Shown here: positions 13,341-25,580 of the stretch, in pieces
Layout of the letters: every line of letters starts with the position of its first letter
How positions within the stretch are numbered: the stretch's first letter is position 1
NCBI RefSeq assembly: GCF_027595985.1
Contig: NC_073305.1
Coordinates: forward strand, 153,400,923-153,464,922
DNA: 64,000 nucleotides
DNA from: Sorex araneus
Taxonomy: Eukaryota > Chordata > Mammalia > Eulipotyphla > Soricidae
Direction of reading: 5' to 3'
The notes under the pieces: model-generated
Told to the model about the DNA's origin: nothing
Database searches by the model: none
Seen by the model: the letters and a program-made list of their open reading frames with translations, nothing else
Position numbers and translations under genes: made by a program

Positions 13341-14539
13341 AAAATTTACAAGAGTGACATAAGGCCCTCGCAGTTCAATTATTTTCATATTCCTAATTAC
13401 CCTCAGCTTGTCTTAGGGATACATCTCCATCTAAGGGGGGCGCTGTTTCAGCTCTCCCTTGCTCACTCCCATTTCAATTTCCAGTGAAACCTAGAATTTA
13501 GTTAAGTACATTTAACACCATTAGTTGTACACTGACGCCTTTATTACTTGTCTCTGTGGAGGTTTTTTAGAGTATTTGCTTCATATTCTCCTACCTCGTT
13601 TTCCTATATGCTTTTCATATCATGGAAGAATTTTTTTCGTTTGTAAGAAGTTACATATTCTACGAGGAATGCCACACAGAGGCTGCTGCCAATCTTCTGA
13701 TTCCTAGAAAAAACAATTACCCTGGAGATACGAGGTGCTAGGGTTCTGCTTAACTTAGAAGGATTAAGAATTCCCTGCAGAGTAATGCCTCATTTACCGC
13801 CAAGATTTTCTGGCTTTTTATCTGGGCAATTATGAATCACTAGCAAGATTTCAACTGATTAATAGAACTTATTCCTCCTCCATCCTTCACAAATACATCT
13901 TTCCAACAACAGCTATGGTATGATTTTATTGCAGAGCAAAAGGAAATTTTTAATTATTATTTCTTGCTATTTCAACATATTCCTCATCATATGACAAGGC
14001 CCCAAAGATATTATTACTTGAAACTCTGAAAAACTCCAATTTTTACGTATATTTAATCACTCTTTTCTCCTCATTATTTATTCAAACTACAAAGTATTAA
14101 ACCTCTAGTCATGCTGACATTACCTCTCAACTTATAAAATAAAGATATTTGAAAAAATTTTGGCGTGAGCAGACAGTTAACTTTAATCAGCCTAAACTGT
14201 AGCGGATGTAGTGGTAACTGCAGATGCGCCCATTATGGATGGCACAGTCTTCAGTTCCAACCAGAGAAACACTTATTATGCAGTGAGCAAACCATCAGGT
14301 TGAATAAGACTATGTTCATTTTTTTCATTGTGGATTTTCAAATACCACCCATCTCAAGGGTTTGAAAACTTTACTTTGTAAATGTTCAAAGTCTCCTCCT
14401 AATGAAAACAGTATTCGAAGAAACATATTTAGCCAAATCCCAGTGAGCAAAGCACCACTCAAATAACTGAAAAGAAGAAACACCGTTTGAAAAACCATCT
14501 TGGAGCAGATGGCACAGTTAGTCCAGCGTCAGGAGATCC

Positions 14540-15060
14540 ACTCACGGCAGCTGAACTGTCTCCTCTCCAGGAGTCAGTAAGATCCGTTAGGCACCCCGCC
14601 CCACAGTTTTTCAACCCCAGTCACAGACACGAGCAGATGTTGAAATCGCCCTCTGCTTAAACAGTGTCCACAGTTTAAAACACGCCAGCAACAGTCCCTC
14701 TATATTTTGCCACAACTAGTCATGAATTTTCAAATTGCCAGAAAGAAACATACCTTTTTTATTTTCCACTGGGGTGGGGAGAAATCCTATGGATGTTCAA
14801 TCACTGGTCAAACTAGCGATCAGAGAATAACTCATTTTAACAAGAAAAGCCTCAGCTTGCTGAATCTTGCTTCTTTGTAAGAGAGAAAAATTAATCCAAA
14901 TTAAACCCAACCATTCAAGAGAGCAGTACTGACAAGTCCTGTTGAAAGCTCCACCACTCTGACAAATCAAAAATCCGCTCAGCTCACACTGTCACAGCGG
15001 CAGCTGAGACTACTGTGACGTCAGCCTCTGGGAGGCCGCCTGCTAAGCATCTCTTCCAAC
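14540..15060 (-). promoter_or_regulatory. Candidate KIAA0408 promoter and noncoding first exon
   Basis: A CpG-containing patch in otherwise AT-rich DNA, free of recognisable SINE or L1 sequence, upstream of KIAA0408 on its strand. It contains a perfect palindromic CRE, TGACGTCA, at 15016-15023, a CCGCCC-like box, and several CAGCTG E-boxes. About 470 bp downstream on the minus strand lies a possible splice donor, CTGCC|GTGAGT (14546/14545), that could end a noncoding exon. No transcript evidence is available; the call rests on motif and composition only. Confidence 0.35.
15016..15023. promoter_or_regulatory. Palindromic cAMP response element
   Basis: Perfect TGACGTCA, the CREB/ATF consensus, in the CpG-containing segment. 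In mammals functional full CREs usually sit close to transcription starts. A single 8-mer can occur by chance, but the surrounding composition supports a promoter. Confidence 0.4.
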
Positions 15061-16025
15061 CAGAGCTCTGTAACTTTAGAACCCTTCATGCTCTCGGTAA
15101 ACAACTCCGGGTCCAGGACATTTTTAGCTCTTATAATGAAGCACAGCACTCTCAAACTTGCCACAAGAGCTGGTGTTAATATCGCACAGAGACAATGACC
15201 AAGTTTAAATTTCTGTTATTTGGGGAAGTCAATTCCTCTCTTCTAGGTGAGAATGATCTTCTTATATAGATCCCTCTTTCCTCTCTCTTACCCAGCCAGT
15301 GGACAAGATGAACTTTTCCCAGTGGCTGAGAAGTTGGTGTCTGGAAGTGGCAGAACAACATGTGCAGCAATTTTACATCAATCTAATCTCAAGAGATAGG
15401 GGAAAACTCACTCTGTCTTTGAATACAAAAGAAACGGAACAGATACAAAGACCACCTTCATAGTTCTTGTGATCTAGGACAACTGCTGCTTTTTCCAGCG
15501 ATAACGATGCATTTCTGCTATAGAGAATCAGAACTCTCAGAAAGTGATGCTGTCAGGAGAGGGGAAAAATCCAATGAGACAGATGAGACAAAAGTCCAAT
15601 GAGACAAAAATCTATGTTCTTGTTTTGCATCCTATATGGCTGCAGCCCAAACAGGAAGACAAAGCACACCAAGGGTTTGCAGAACCCAGAACTATGTTCA
15701 GCATGTTCATACTCACAAACTTTTTGCCTGCTTGCTCACAAATATTTCATAATAGCGAACTGCTTATAATGGGGCATTCATACATATAGAACCATTGAAT
15801 GAAAACATGCTCTGTTTTCAAAGCCTGACATCAAAATCTCAAAGGCAATAAAAATTTTTAAGGAAAATTCTCAGAGCTAAGCATTTATTGCCTTTGTATC
15901 ACCTAACTATATTATTTTGGGGGTGGCTCTAATATATAGCATGCAAATTTTAAATAACATAAAAATTTAAAAATCCAGTTGCAAGAGTTGGTCAATATTA
16001 TTAGACTAGAGTTATAGTAGTTATA

Positions 16026-16030
16026 TCATT

Positions 16031-16066
<36 letters not shown>
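16026..16066. repeat. (ATC)n microsatellite
   Basis: About 13 ATC units adjoining the tail end of the SINE at 16067-16320. Confidence 0.95.
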
Positions 16067-16067
<1 letters not shown>

Positions 16068-16320
16068 CGTTGATGGTCAAATTTCTCGAGTGGTCTCAGT
16101 CTCCATCTGTCCTAACCCTGAGATTTTAGAAGCCTCTCTTTACTTGTCCTTTCAAATGGTGTCGCATTTGAGGCTCTTTCAGGGTTAGGAGAATGAGACC
16201 CATCATTGTTACTGGTTTTGGTATATGAATATGCCATGGGGAGTTTGCAAGGCTCTCCCACGGGGGCAAGAAACTCTTGGTAGCTTGCCAGGTTCTCCCA
16301 GAGTAAGAACTAGGCTATGC
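16067..16320 (-). mobile_element. Extended SOR-headed long SINE variant
   Basis: Antisense counterpart of 3975-4325, with CCCTGAGATTTTAGAAGCC (the extra block), GTTACTGGTTTTGGTATA, GGTAGCTTGCCAGGTTCTCC. Its tail grades into the ATC microsatellite. The tRNA-like head is nearly absent. Confidence 0.6.
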
Positions 16321-16499
16321 CATGTGGCCGCTTTGTGTAGTAGTTATATAACAGTGATTATTTGTGAAAAGGTTTTGCAAAGCTGGCTGACAACTTCTTC
16401 CTCTTTCTCCAGAGATAGTGCTGTATTTCTGCTAGAATATTTGAAGTGTCAGGATTTTAAACCTTATCTTTATTTTAGTTCATCTGCACCAACTGCATC

Positions 16500-16650
16500 T
16501 GCAGGTATTATTAATCTAATATTACTGATTAAATTGTGGCTCAAAGAGATGAAGTATTTTGCTGAAGCTCATAGGTCTCCAACTGGAGACCCTGGAATTT
16601 TATCAGAGATCTGGGATTTCAATTCTACCACTTATCTCTGTTTCCTCTGT
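16500..16650 (+). mobile_element. MIR-like ancient SINE
   Basis: Resembles the MIR core and 3' half: GTGGCTCAAAGAGATGAAGT, then TTTGCTGAAGCTCATAGG and ACCCTGGAATTTTATC. Judged by eye from the recalled MIR consensus. Confidence 0.4.
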
Positions 16651-16709
16651 AGGGAGATAAGTACACTTCATGAAACTATTGTGAAAGAATGAGGGAATAT
16701 ATAGTGCCA

Positions 16710-16711
<2 letters not shown>

Positions 16712-16754
<43 letters not shown>
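16712..16754. repeat. (CA)n microsatellite
   Basis: About 21 CA units. Confidence 0.95.
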
Positions 16755-16756
<2 letters not shown>

Positions 16757-16876
16757 CAGCAGCTTATTTCTGTTTGTTTTTAAGAGAATAAAGAGATGAT
16801 CCTGGGCAGAGGGTTAGGCATTGGGGAAAAGGCCTCTGAAAGCACCATTGCAAAATTATCTGATAACATTGTTCTA

Positions 16877-17405
16877 TTATATCTGACCCTCTCTTTCTGA
16901 CTCATTTCACTTAGCATGAAACACAAAGGACTGAACTCATTTGTGGCATATAGAATAATATCACATGAGGCTGACACCCAAGGACGGTAGATACAAGGGC
17001 CAGAAGGATTTCCCCATAGCTTGAAGACTGCTTCATGAGTGGAGGGGAGAAGACAGATGGAATAAAGAAGAGATCACTAAAAAAATGATGGCTGGAGGAA
17101 TCAGTCGGGATGGGAGATGTGTGCCAAGAGTAGATAATAGACCAAACATAATAGACATCTCTCAGTGTCTGTGTTGCAAGTCATAATGGCCAAAAGTAGA
17201 GAGAGATTATGGGGAATATTGTCTGCCACAGAGGCAGGGGGAGGGTGGGAAAGGGGGGGGGCGGTATACCGGGGATATCGGTGGCTGGGAATGTGCACTG
17301 GTGGAGGGGTGGGTGTTTGATCATTGTGAAATTGTAACCCAAACATGAAAGCTTGTAACTATCTCACGATGATTCAATAAAATAAAATTTTTAAAAAACA
17401 CAAAA
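16877..17405 (+). mobile_element. L1 3' end with 5' inversion
   Basis: The 12-bp duplication AACATTGTTCTA (16865-16876 and 17406-17417) bounds the insert. The first ~45 bp carry L1 sequence antisense (TTTCTGACTCATTTCACTTA). From ~16930 the L1 continues sense to the 3' end (GATTCAATAAAATAAAATTT). The two pieces are neighbours in the L1 order seen at 112-772. Confidence 0.75.
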
Positions 17406-18234
17406 AACATTGTTCTACCTACCTCTCTTTCGTCCCATTGTCTCTTGTAGTCAAATGAAGACATTTCTAAATCCTACCCATTCGTCCGACAAAACGCAGC
17501 CAATTTATAAAAGAAATTAGGATGGATTAAATAGAAATATCACACAGAATTTCTATTTCAATGCTCTATGTCATGGATCTCTTAGTAGTTTTCATGGAAC
17601 ATATTTTATTTGCTTCTTGCCATGGTGAATTGACCTTACATGATATATAGAATCAAAAACTAGGGAATGACTGCGAAAAGAACTTTACTCCAAGTATATC
17701 ATTTAATCTAATATTGACCAACTGTTGCTACTGGGTATTTACATTATTTTGTTATTTAAATTTTACATAATATATGCAATAGCCAGAGAAGTAATATAAT
17801 TAGGTGATATAAAGGCAATGAATGCTTAGCTCTGAGAATTTCCCTTAATACTTTTGTTTTAAAAGAAATCTCTAAACAAGCCCTACAATTTTATATGTAA
17901 ATGTATTTAAAAGACTGGTGTTTATAAGCAGCTCTATTATTAAATGCAAAGAATTAGAATGCCTGACATTTTCAAGATATCATAATGATGCTTCATATCA
18001 TGCAGAAAATTAAGTTTGTTGTGCAATTCAGATTACTTTTCAATGAATTAAACAACTTAGCCTTAAAAGATAAAATGGACTCAAATTATTACCCTATATC
18101 TTAGAAGAAAAATCATGACATCCATACCTAACAACAAATACTGTTCTTTGACAAATATGTAAAACAGCGTAATTATTAATGAATAAAATAAATGTGGAAA
18201 TGCTGCTGTAAAAAAAATGGAGAGATAACTCAAA

Positions 18235-18392
18235 GAGGGCAGGAGAGAAAGCTCACAACAGGCTGAATGCATGCTTTCCACACTGAGAACCCAGGTTCAT
18301 TCCTGGACACTACATAATCTCTTGAGAATGGCCAGGAACAACTCCTAAGCACCACTGGGTAATGCCAAACCCACCACCAAAAAAGAAAAAAA
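18235..18392 (+). mobile_element. SOR-like SINE, diverged
   Basis: AACCCAGGTTCATTCCTGG B box, AACTCCTAAGCACCACTGGG body, A-rich end. Confidence 0.5.
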
Positions 18393-18559
18393 AGTCCTAG
18401 AGAAGATCTGAAAATTCCTACATGAATACTGCCATTAAGTCACTGATGAAAATATGTTTAGGAAAGAGTAGGTTCTACTATCATAAATGTCACTAGCAGG
18501 TTATTTCCAGAGTTAGAGAATTTTAGATCCGGGTGAGGGAAAAAAATCCCTGAAATAAT

Positions 18560-18660
18560 CTAGCTGCCCTTCTCATTTTACAGCAGAGAAAAGAGGTTCT
18601 CATGTTAAGTCATATGCTTAAGGTCACACAGCCACTCAAAGCATGCCTTCAAGTTTCAAA
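18560..18660 (+). mobile_element. MIR-like ancient SINE
   Basis: CTCATTTTACAGCAGAGAAA, GTTAAGTCATATGCTTAAGG and TCACACAGCCACTCAAAGC match the recalled MIR 3' half. Confidence 0.6.
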
Positions 18661-18704
18661 TTTTGAGTAGGGCAAAGGGAAGGAAGAGAGCCCAGGGATT
18701 AGAG

Positions 18705-18905
18705 CTGGGGTCATATAGAGAATGAAAGATGAGTCAAAAGATTGTACCGCATGTTTTGCTTATGTGAGACCCCAGTTCAATTCCCAGCCCCACCAGCTCA
18801 GGTCCCCTGAACACCACAGGAGAGACCCCTAACTAGAGGGTCAGAAAGAGTCCTGGAACCTCCAGGTATGCATTGCACACACCACCCTCCCCCCCAGTCA
18901 AAACA
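18705..18905 (+). mobile_element. SOR-like SINE remnant
   Basis: CCCCAGTTCAATTCCCAGC B box and CCCCTGAACACCACAGGAG body; otherwise decayed. Confidence 0.4.
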
Positions 18906-19159
18906 AATGAAAAGAACTGGAGGCACAAAAGGTTGATTTCTGACTTTGTTGCTTATTTTTCTAAATCCAAAAACAAGGGAGCCAATACTCTTTTTTCCAA
19001 GAACAATGATGTAATTTCTGGTTCAAAATAGAAAAGCAAAATGATTTCCAATTACGTAGTGTAAATAATCTGGGGATAAGTACAACTATTTTGCTGGTAG
19101 CATGCTGGCATACATTTAAGTTCTATTTTTCTCTCTGAAGGATAATCTTGAAAATTTAC

Positions 19160-19552
19160 ATCAACCTCACATGCTGGGGGTAAAAGCAGCTCAGACAGAG
19201 AAGGGACACCAAGTAAAGTGTGGTTGGAGGACCCGCTCAGGATGGGAGATGCGTGCGTGCTGAAGGTAGACTATAGATTGAACATGATGGCCACTCAATA
19301 TCTCGATTGCATACCACAATACCCAAAAGGAGAGAGAGAACAAAAGGGAATGCCCTGCACAGAGGTGGGGTGGGGTGGAAGGGATGGGGTGGGGATCGGG
19401 AGGGCTACTGGGATCATTGGTGGTGGAGAATGGGCACTGGTGGAGGGATGGGTACCCGAGCATTGTATGACTGAAACATGGGCATGAAAAAAGGTAAATC
19501 TGTAACTGGACCTCAAGGTGATTCACTAATAAAATTTTTTTTTAAAAAAAAG
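19160..19552 (+). mobile_element. L1 3' end with target-site duplication
   Basis: GAAAATTTACA at 19149-19159 and 19553-19563. The insert holds CTCAATATCTCGATTGCA, the G-rich block, GGAGAATGGGCACTGGTGG, and ends in TAATAAAATTTTTTTT plus A-run. Confidence 0.75.
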
Positions 19553-19964
19553 AAAATTTACAGCATCATTCTTTTAAAATCTCTTTATGCTTTAAGAATC
19601 CAGCCATGTGTAAGACTGAGTGGCTTCTATCTTCTTATTGTAATTTTTTTATAGTACTGTTTTTCTTATTTCTCTAAATCCACTTACCAGTAAAATGGTA
19701 CACTGAAAATGAGATAAAAAAAATTGGAATTTTTTTCATTCATATAGGAATTGAACTTGGAAAACTGAATTCATTTTGTGCATATGAAAGCTTAGAGCTA
19801 GTTTAGGTGAACTATTTTAAGTTATCTGCCCTTTTATGAATAATGTCTAACTTTGAAGATTTTTTTCAAGTACTTTAAGACACATAATATTAATTATTTA
19901 GAAAAATGTTCTCCAACATTAAATTACCTTCTACTTCTAAGGAGAGATCTTGGGCATACAGCTA

Positions 19965-20040
19965 ACAATCCATTCAACAAGTACTTGAGAGCAACACCCT
20001 GTGCGTGGCATAGTGTTAGACTCTATGGGTTTTAAGGAAA
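19965..20040 (+). mobile_element. MIR/L2-like remnant
   Basis: ATTCAACAAGTACTTGAGAG ... GTGCGTGGCATAGTGTTAGA resembles the recalled 'last exon-like' consensus of ancient MIR/L2 elements. Confidence 0.4.
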
Positions 20041-20769
20041 AAAATCCCAATCCTTGTCCCATACACACAAACGTGATCAACCTTAAATATCCCTGAAATA
20101 GGACCTGCAACATGACTGCCCACTTCCTTAGTAGCCTACTAGACTTGAAATAAAATTGCAAACTAATGCAGAAAACCTCTCCTGGTAGCTCCCAAGGCAT
20201 TATAGTTTAGTGTTAACCACGTTAAAGAATCAGTTCAGTACACACTGCTTTTCCTCACTTATTACGAATATTGCTTGAGCTGCAACTTTTCCTCAGACAT
20301 TCTGAACCCAAGGGTGAGGCCTAAGTTTCTTAATTTTTATAAAGTTCGACAGCATTTTTTTTTGCCAAACTTGGTTTGTGTTGATTCCTATTGAAAATTG
20401 AGCCTCAATTTTATATTAATAAAATATAGTTTTGACCATTATAAGGCTGTTCAGATTTATAAGATTATTAGTCACACATGGAGTTTATTATTCATGGAAG
20501 CTACATATTTAGATTGTGTGTTTCAGTTACTGCGCTATTTTCCCCACTGCTGAATGTTTTTCATCTAGAATCATGGGATGGTGGCCCTCTTTTCTATTCT
20601 GAGGACTGCTGACAGGTCAACAGACATTTTAGCCATGTTGATCTGCCATGAGGCTTATGTGAAGGCATTTCCAGATGACAGAAATATTCAGAACTAGTTT
20701 CAAATTATCTGTTCTTTTTAAGTAGTGGTCTATACCTGAAAAACAGCACAACTCTAAATGTGAGTTACT

Positions 20770-21663
20770 CACTTGGGGCAACCTTGGAGGAGCTGAATGA
20801 GTTCCTCTCCCCGCCCCAACTGAGCCCCAGTATCCAAAAATCTCCAGAACTCTACTGCCATCATGCTCCCAGCCTATCTCCACAGGCTCAGACAAGCCTC
20901 ATCCATGAGTGAAACTGCTGAAAAGCCTAGGTATATGGGACTTGTGACTGAAATCTCCAAGCGCTCAAGGAGTCAGGAATGGGTGACCTTCCCCCAGTTC
21001 CCTGTGTTTGCAGTAGCTTGGCAGTCACACACAGGAACTGCCTCTGGTGCCATATAAGCTCACTAATGGCCATGATCCAGAGATACTTAAATAAATCTCT
21101 CAGAAGAAAGCAATACATATGACATAGAGATGCCTCCAGACTTCAAAGTCAACATCCAGTTAAAAAATTAATTTAATTTAAAAATTAAATTAATCTCTAT
21201 TCTTGGAGCCAAATTTGTGGCTGCATGACATCTAATACTCTACACCACTGATATACAAGAGTAACACACCACATCTTATGGGGTGTAAAGTAGAAGGCAA
21301 CCCATCTCAGGGAGAGAAAAATATATACATTTATGTGTATATATGGAAACACACAAGGCTCACCCTTTAACAACATGTTAGTAATCTCTTATACAAAGGC
21401 TTACTGGCTCCAGGATGAAATACAACTTCTTTACACGCTTTCCTCTAAAGAAATGTTTAGGGATAATTTTTAGAGGATTATTCATAACAAGCAATACAAA
21501 ATAAATTATTTAGGTCCTGCTTTGGGAGCAGAGTTTGGAGGTTGTGGTGGAAACATTCAAAATATGGTGGTGAGTTGGTGTTATGGTGGTAGGATTGGTG
21601 TTGGAGTATTAAATGTAACAAACTATTGTGAACAACTTTATAAAAATAAAATAAAATTTTTAA
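20770..21663 (+). mobile_element. Unrecognised retroposon family, copy 1
   Basis: Imperfect 14-bp flanks AAATGTGAGTTACT (20756-20769) and AAATTTGAGTTATT (21664-21677) bound an ~894-bp insert. Its 5' part is C-rich (CCCGCCCCAACTGAGCCCC), its middle AT-rich (AACAACATGTTAGTAATCTC). The 3' end has G/T-rich GGTGGTGAGTTGGTGTTATGG and TATTGTGAAC...ATAAAATAAAATTTT. Similar in order to 61004-61838. No convincing ORF. Confidence 0.65.
21164..21193. repeat. AT-only palindrome, 12-bp arms
   Basis: ATTAATTTAATT, 4-6 nt spacer, AATTAAATTAAT, inside the element at 20770-21663. Confidence 0.8.
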
Positions 21664-22585
21664 AAATTTGAGTTATTTAAAACTACAAATCTTGCTTTTT
21701 GTTTTCAAATTTGTTTTTAGCATCTCATATTATTTCCAGATTCTTGAAAGCAAAACCTCAAGTTACCTCTTATTCCAAAACAGGGCCTTGGGCATCCTAG
21801 TCCACCACAAGAGGGCGACCCTGAGTCACTTTTACTAGAAAGATTGTAACTGTTAGATATGGACAATTAAGAAAGAGGCCTTTTAGGCAGTATCATTTGA
21901 AGGGCACAGTAATTAACTCATTTGCCCCTCTTGCCCCCTGCACAAATCACTAGTCTACATACACCTACCAGAAATGTTAGATTAATCACTGTTAGGTGCC
22001 AGTGATTTGACCAACACTGATTTGAACAGCCAGTTCATTTGTCCAACAATATCACTGACCAAATAAGCAACTATAAACTAGCCACACCCTGGCAAAACAA
22101 AAACAAAACAAAACATAACAACAAAGGATAAGCTTGGAAAAAATAAACAAAATAGCATAGGAAAGCTCTGAATAGGGCTCAGAGAATCATTCATGATGCA
22201 TAGAGCACACATTTGGAGATGCGATAAAGAGCAGAGTGAGAATTTGTAAAAGTGGGTACTAAATTTCAAATTCATGTGAGAAAACCTGATGCCCAAGCAA
22301 AACGCTATGAGACGTGATGATGTCAAAAGACTACAGAGAATATGGATCTGGAGCTGAGGGCACAAAAAAGAAAGGTCCACGGATGTGTTTTGTAAGTCCT
22401 CCCAGAGGATTTCTAAGTCAGACACACTCATACCCCACATCAACGTCCCTCAATAGTTCAAGGGAACAGCTAAGTGCCTGGTAGGGTTGCCTGTGAATGT
22501 CTCCTAAAAAAAAAGATGATGGTGACAGTCACCAAATGGTAATATCATAGAGGATGATAAGATATTAGGGTAAAATGGAACATCA

Positions 22586-22750
22586 GTCTGGAGAGATTGT
22601 ATGGGGGTTAGGGCACTTGCCTTGCATGCTGCTGATGCGGCTTCAGTCCTGGTACCACACATGGTCATCAAGCACTGCCAAGACTAATCCCTGAGCTACA
22701 GTCAGGAGTAAGTCCTGAGGACAACTGCATTGTGGCTCCAAAACCAAACC
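22586..22750 (+). mobile_element. SOR-like SINE
   Basis: GTTAGGGCACTTGCCTTGCA head, decayed B box, CATGGTCATCAAGCACTGCC, CATTGTGGCTCCAAAACC end. Confidence 0.6.
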
Positions 22751-23137
22751 AACCAAGCAAAAAGGAACAGCAGGCACACAGTGAAGCCCATAATGGAGCA
22801 CTGTGCATGGCTGTTACACTATAGTCTATGGCTGTGGTCATCAATGTATCTCATACACTACAATTCTTACTTCACACTTTCTTATACAACTGTTTTGAGC
22901 CCATCCTATTCTGAAGCCATGTTTTTCAAAATGCAAAAAAATTTTGAAAACTCAGTTACTGATGAATGATAAATACATCCCCCCTGAAGTGAGTATTATG
23001 ACCAGTGATGTGGGATTTTCCTTCTGGCTAAGTTTCTGTCTGCAAAGATTTGTGAGGACCAGTGCTAGGGAATACCCCCTTTCCTTAAATTACCTCCTTT
23101 GTTTCTTCTGCTTTTCAGACTCGAAGCCATTAGAGTA

Positions 23138-23300
23138 TTGGGGTGGAAGAGAGAGTACAAGGAGAAAGATGATTGTGTGCATGCAGCCCACCCAACTCTG
23201 ATCCTTAGCACAACATATGGTTCCCAGAGAACTGCCATGAGTGATCTCCGCACACAGAGCCAGGAGAACTGCCAGGTATGGCTCCTCCAAAAAAACAACT
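23138..23300 (+). mobile_element. SOR-like SINE, diverged
   Basis: CAACATATGGTTCCCAGAG, CACAGAGCCAGGAGAACTGC and GTATGGCTCCTCCAAAAA match SOR body and tail. Confidence 0.5.
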
Positions 23301-24124
23301 GCAATAAATTAGTATTAAGGCCCTCCATGCAGCGATTAAACTAAAGACACATTGCAAAGCAAACCAGATTCTTAGCATCTAAAACGCAGATGAAGAACTG
23401 TGATGTTCTCTCGTGTTAATCTGCCCCTGTGGGATTCTCGGTGACAGATTCATATCACTGTAACGTATGTCTGTATGTCTATCTTAAAAGTCTCGCCCTC
23501 TTTCTATCAGCCCAAGAATGAGTGATAGAGGGAGCAGTGCAAAGAAAACTTATGCTCTAGATATAGCAAGCTGAATTATCTGAATTTTAAAAATAAAAGA
23601 CTATGAGGCGGTTTTTATTTGTTTGCTGTAAGCTCTTAGGGGAGCCGGGTATGGTGCAGTACCTAGAATCGTCTGCCTTGGAAGAGTCAGGCCAAGAGTT
23701 TGACCCCTGGTGCTGCCCACACACCTGAGTTTGTTTTTAGTGCTGCTGAGAACTCCCGTTAGCACAGTGGAGTACTGTCTCTGGTATGCAGGGCAGGTGT
23801 TAGTCAAGCATCACAACTAAAGGAGATGGGGTAGGGTTTTATGCGCTGGAAAGTGTGTATGTGAGCACCAGAGTGACCCCTGGTGATGGACATGCCACAG
23901 CTAAATGAATGCAACTCTGGTGGCCCTGTGTAAAAACTAAAAGCAGACAAGTGAACACCAGCAAGGACCACAACCCCCTATTCCTCCCAACAACAGCAAC
24001 AAAGGGAATTGTGAAGTTCTTATATTCTCTTTCCTTCCTAAATTATCTGAGGCAAGATGACAAGCTAAAGAGCTTTTCTCTAGCCCTCACGTCCTACTAG
24101 CCATCAAATGTATAGAGGCAGATC

Positions 24125-24477
24125 ATTTTCATAATTGATTTTTATTATAATTCAGGCAACATGGGTATAATAGTGTTGTAGTTGATAACATTGATGCACA
24201 AAGTCACTTTGGCTCACCGATCAAAATGGCCAAGACCCTCCACCACCTCCCCAATGCCACCCGAAATATAATCCTTCTCCTCACCTCTCCCCAGACTATG
24301 CCTGGCAATCTCCCTTTATAATGAAAGACAAAGGTGACCTCATTCAATACTGTCCATTTTCTGTTTTCACTATATAGAACACATACTCATCCTGTGATCC
24401 AGTATTTATCCTTCTCTCTCTGATTTATTTTACTTAATATACTACACTCCAGGTCCACTAAAACAGATTATTTTCTA
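24125..24477 (-). mobile_element. L1 3' end, old
   Basis: Antisense L1 3'-region landmarks: CTCACCTCTCCCCAGAC, CTCTCTCTGATTTATTTTAC, ACTCCAGGTCCA. Interrupted at its distal end by the younger 24494-24601 insert. Confidence 0.5.
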
Positions 24478-24493
24478 ATTAAAGAGCTAACAT

Positions 24494-24601
24494 CTGATGG
24501 TGAAGGGATGGATGTTTGAGCATTGTATAACTGAGACTTAAACTTGAAAGCTTTGTAACTTTCCACATGGTGATTCTATAAAAGAATAAAAAATTAAAAA
24601 A
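24494..24601 (+). mobile_element. Short L1-like 3' end with 15-bp target-site duplication
   Basis: AAAGAGCTAACATCTG immediately before and AAAGAGCTAACATGTG after a ~110-bp insert starting ATGGTGAAGGGATGG and ending in ATAAAAAATT plus A-run. The 3' end resembles that of 2496-3036. Confidence 0.7.
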
Positions 24602-25087
24602 AAAAGAGCTAACATGTGAATTTAAAATACACCATAATGGGTGACTTCAGAAAGGAACAACGGTTTTATTTCCAGCCTTAAGTACCTATGCAGCATGTGT
24701 AGTAAGCATATTATTTACACAGATTACATGAGCATCTTAACTCAAAACAGCCAGGAAACATATAGAAAATACAGAAAACAGAAGGGATACAGAAAACACA
24801 TGAATGATACCTTTCTTCTGAATTAGATATTACCAGTGCATGTCTCTGCGGTATAAAGGATACAATAGCTCTGTAAATACCTCAGCAGCACCATTCCTGG
24901 ATATTTCAGGGTGGTCTGCCATTTTTTTGAAACGAGTCAAACATACTAAACTTTTCTGAAAGGTTTTAGTTTTTACGTTAGTGCAATGTTCAAAGGATTC
25001 TTTCCTTAATATTTATTTTGCAATGAGATCATAGTAAATAAAATATGCGTTCTCGATCTACCAGTGCAGTGATCATTAAAAATATAC

Positions 25088-25265
25088 AAAACAGAGTTAG
25101 AGCAATAGTACAGCAGGTAAGACATTTTCCTTGCATGCAGGAGAGTGTGACGGTTTGAAGCCCGGCACCACTGTGCTTCCCCTAGTCCCACCAAGGACTG
25201 TTCCCTGAACACAGCAGCAAGAGTAAGCCCAGAACACCACTGGCTGTGCACCACCCTTGAAAAAA
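25088..25265 (+). mobile_element. SOR-like SINE, diverged
   Basis: TTAGAGCAATAGTACAGCAG head, CCTTGCATGCAGG, and a decayed body AGAACACCACTGGCTGTG. Confidence 0.55.
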
Positions 25266-25334
25266 TGTACCAAAAAAAAAAAAAAGCTACAATGAATTCA
25301 GGTCAAAATATCCCTAAAGAGAAATTTTATATCT

Positions 25335-25580
25335 TGTAGGCTGTGGGGTCATAAGTGGAGTCAGGAGGCCTCGGGGTCATATCCGGGATTCTTAGCAAAT
25401 AGGATCTGTGGTTCAAGGCACGGGACTAAAAATATGCTGCTGCTTGGGTCCTGCAATGTCTGGGATACCTGAGTTAACAGTGACGGTGCTGGGTGTCTCC
25501 AGGGCTGCACCTGTGATGCTTTGTGGCGAATCAGACCCAGGTCAAATACGTGCTAAGCATATACCCTAACAGGGTAGTAT
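25335..25580 (-). mobile_element. SINE-like remnant
   Basis: GATGCTTTGTGGCGAATCAG then CCCAGGTCAAATACGTGC suggest an antisense SOR head at 25510-25580; the rest is unclear. Confidence 0.25.

Noticed and set aside
16225..16692. 155-codon plus-strand frame
   Set aside because: It starts inside an antisense SINE and continues through MIR-like sequence; no splice or homology support.
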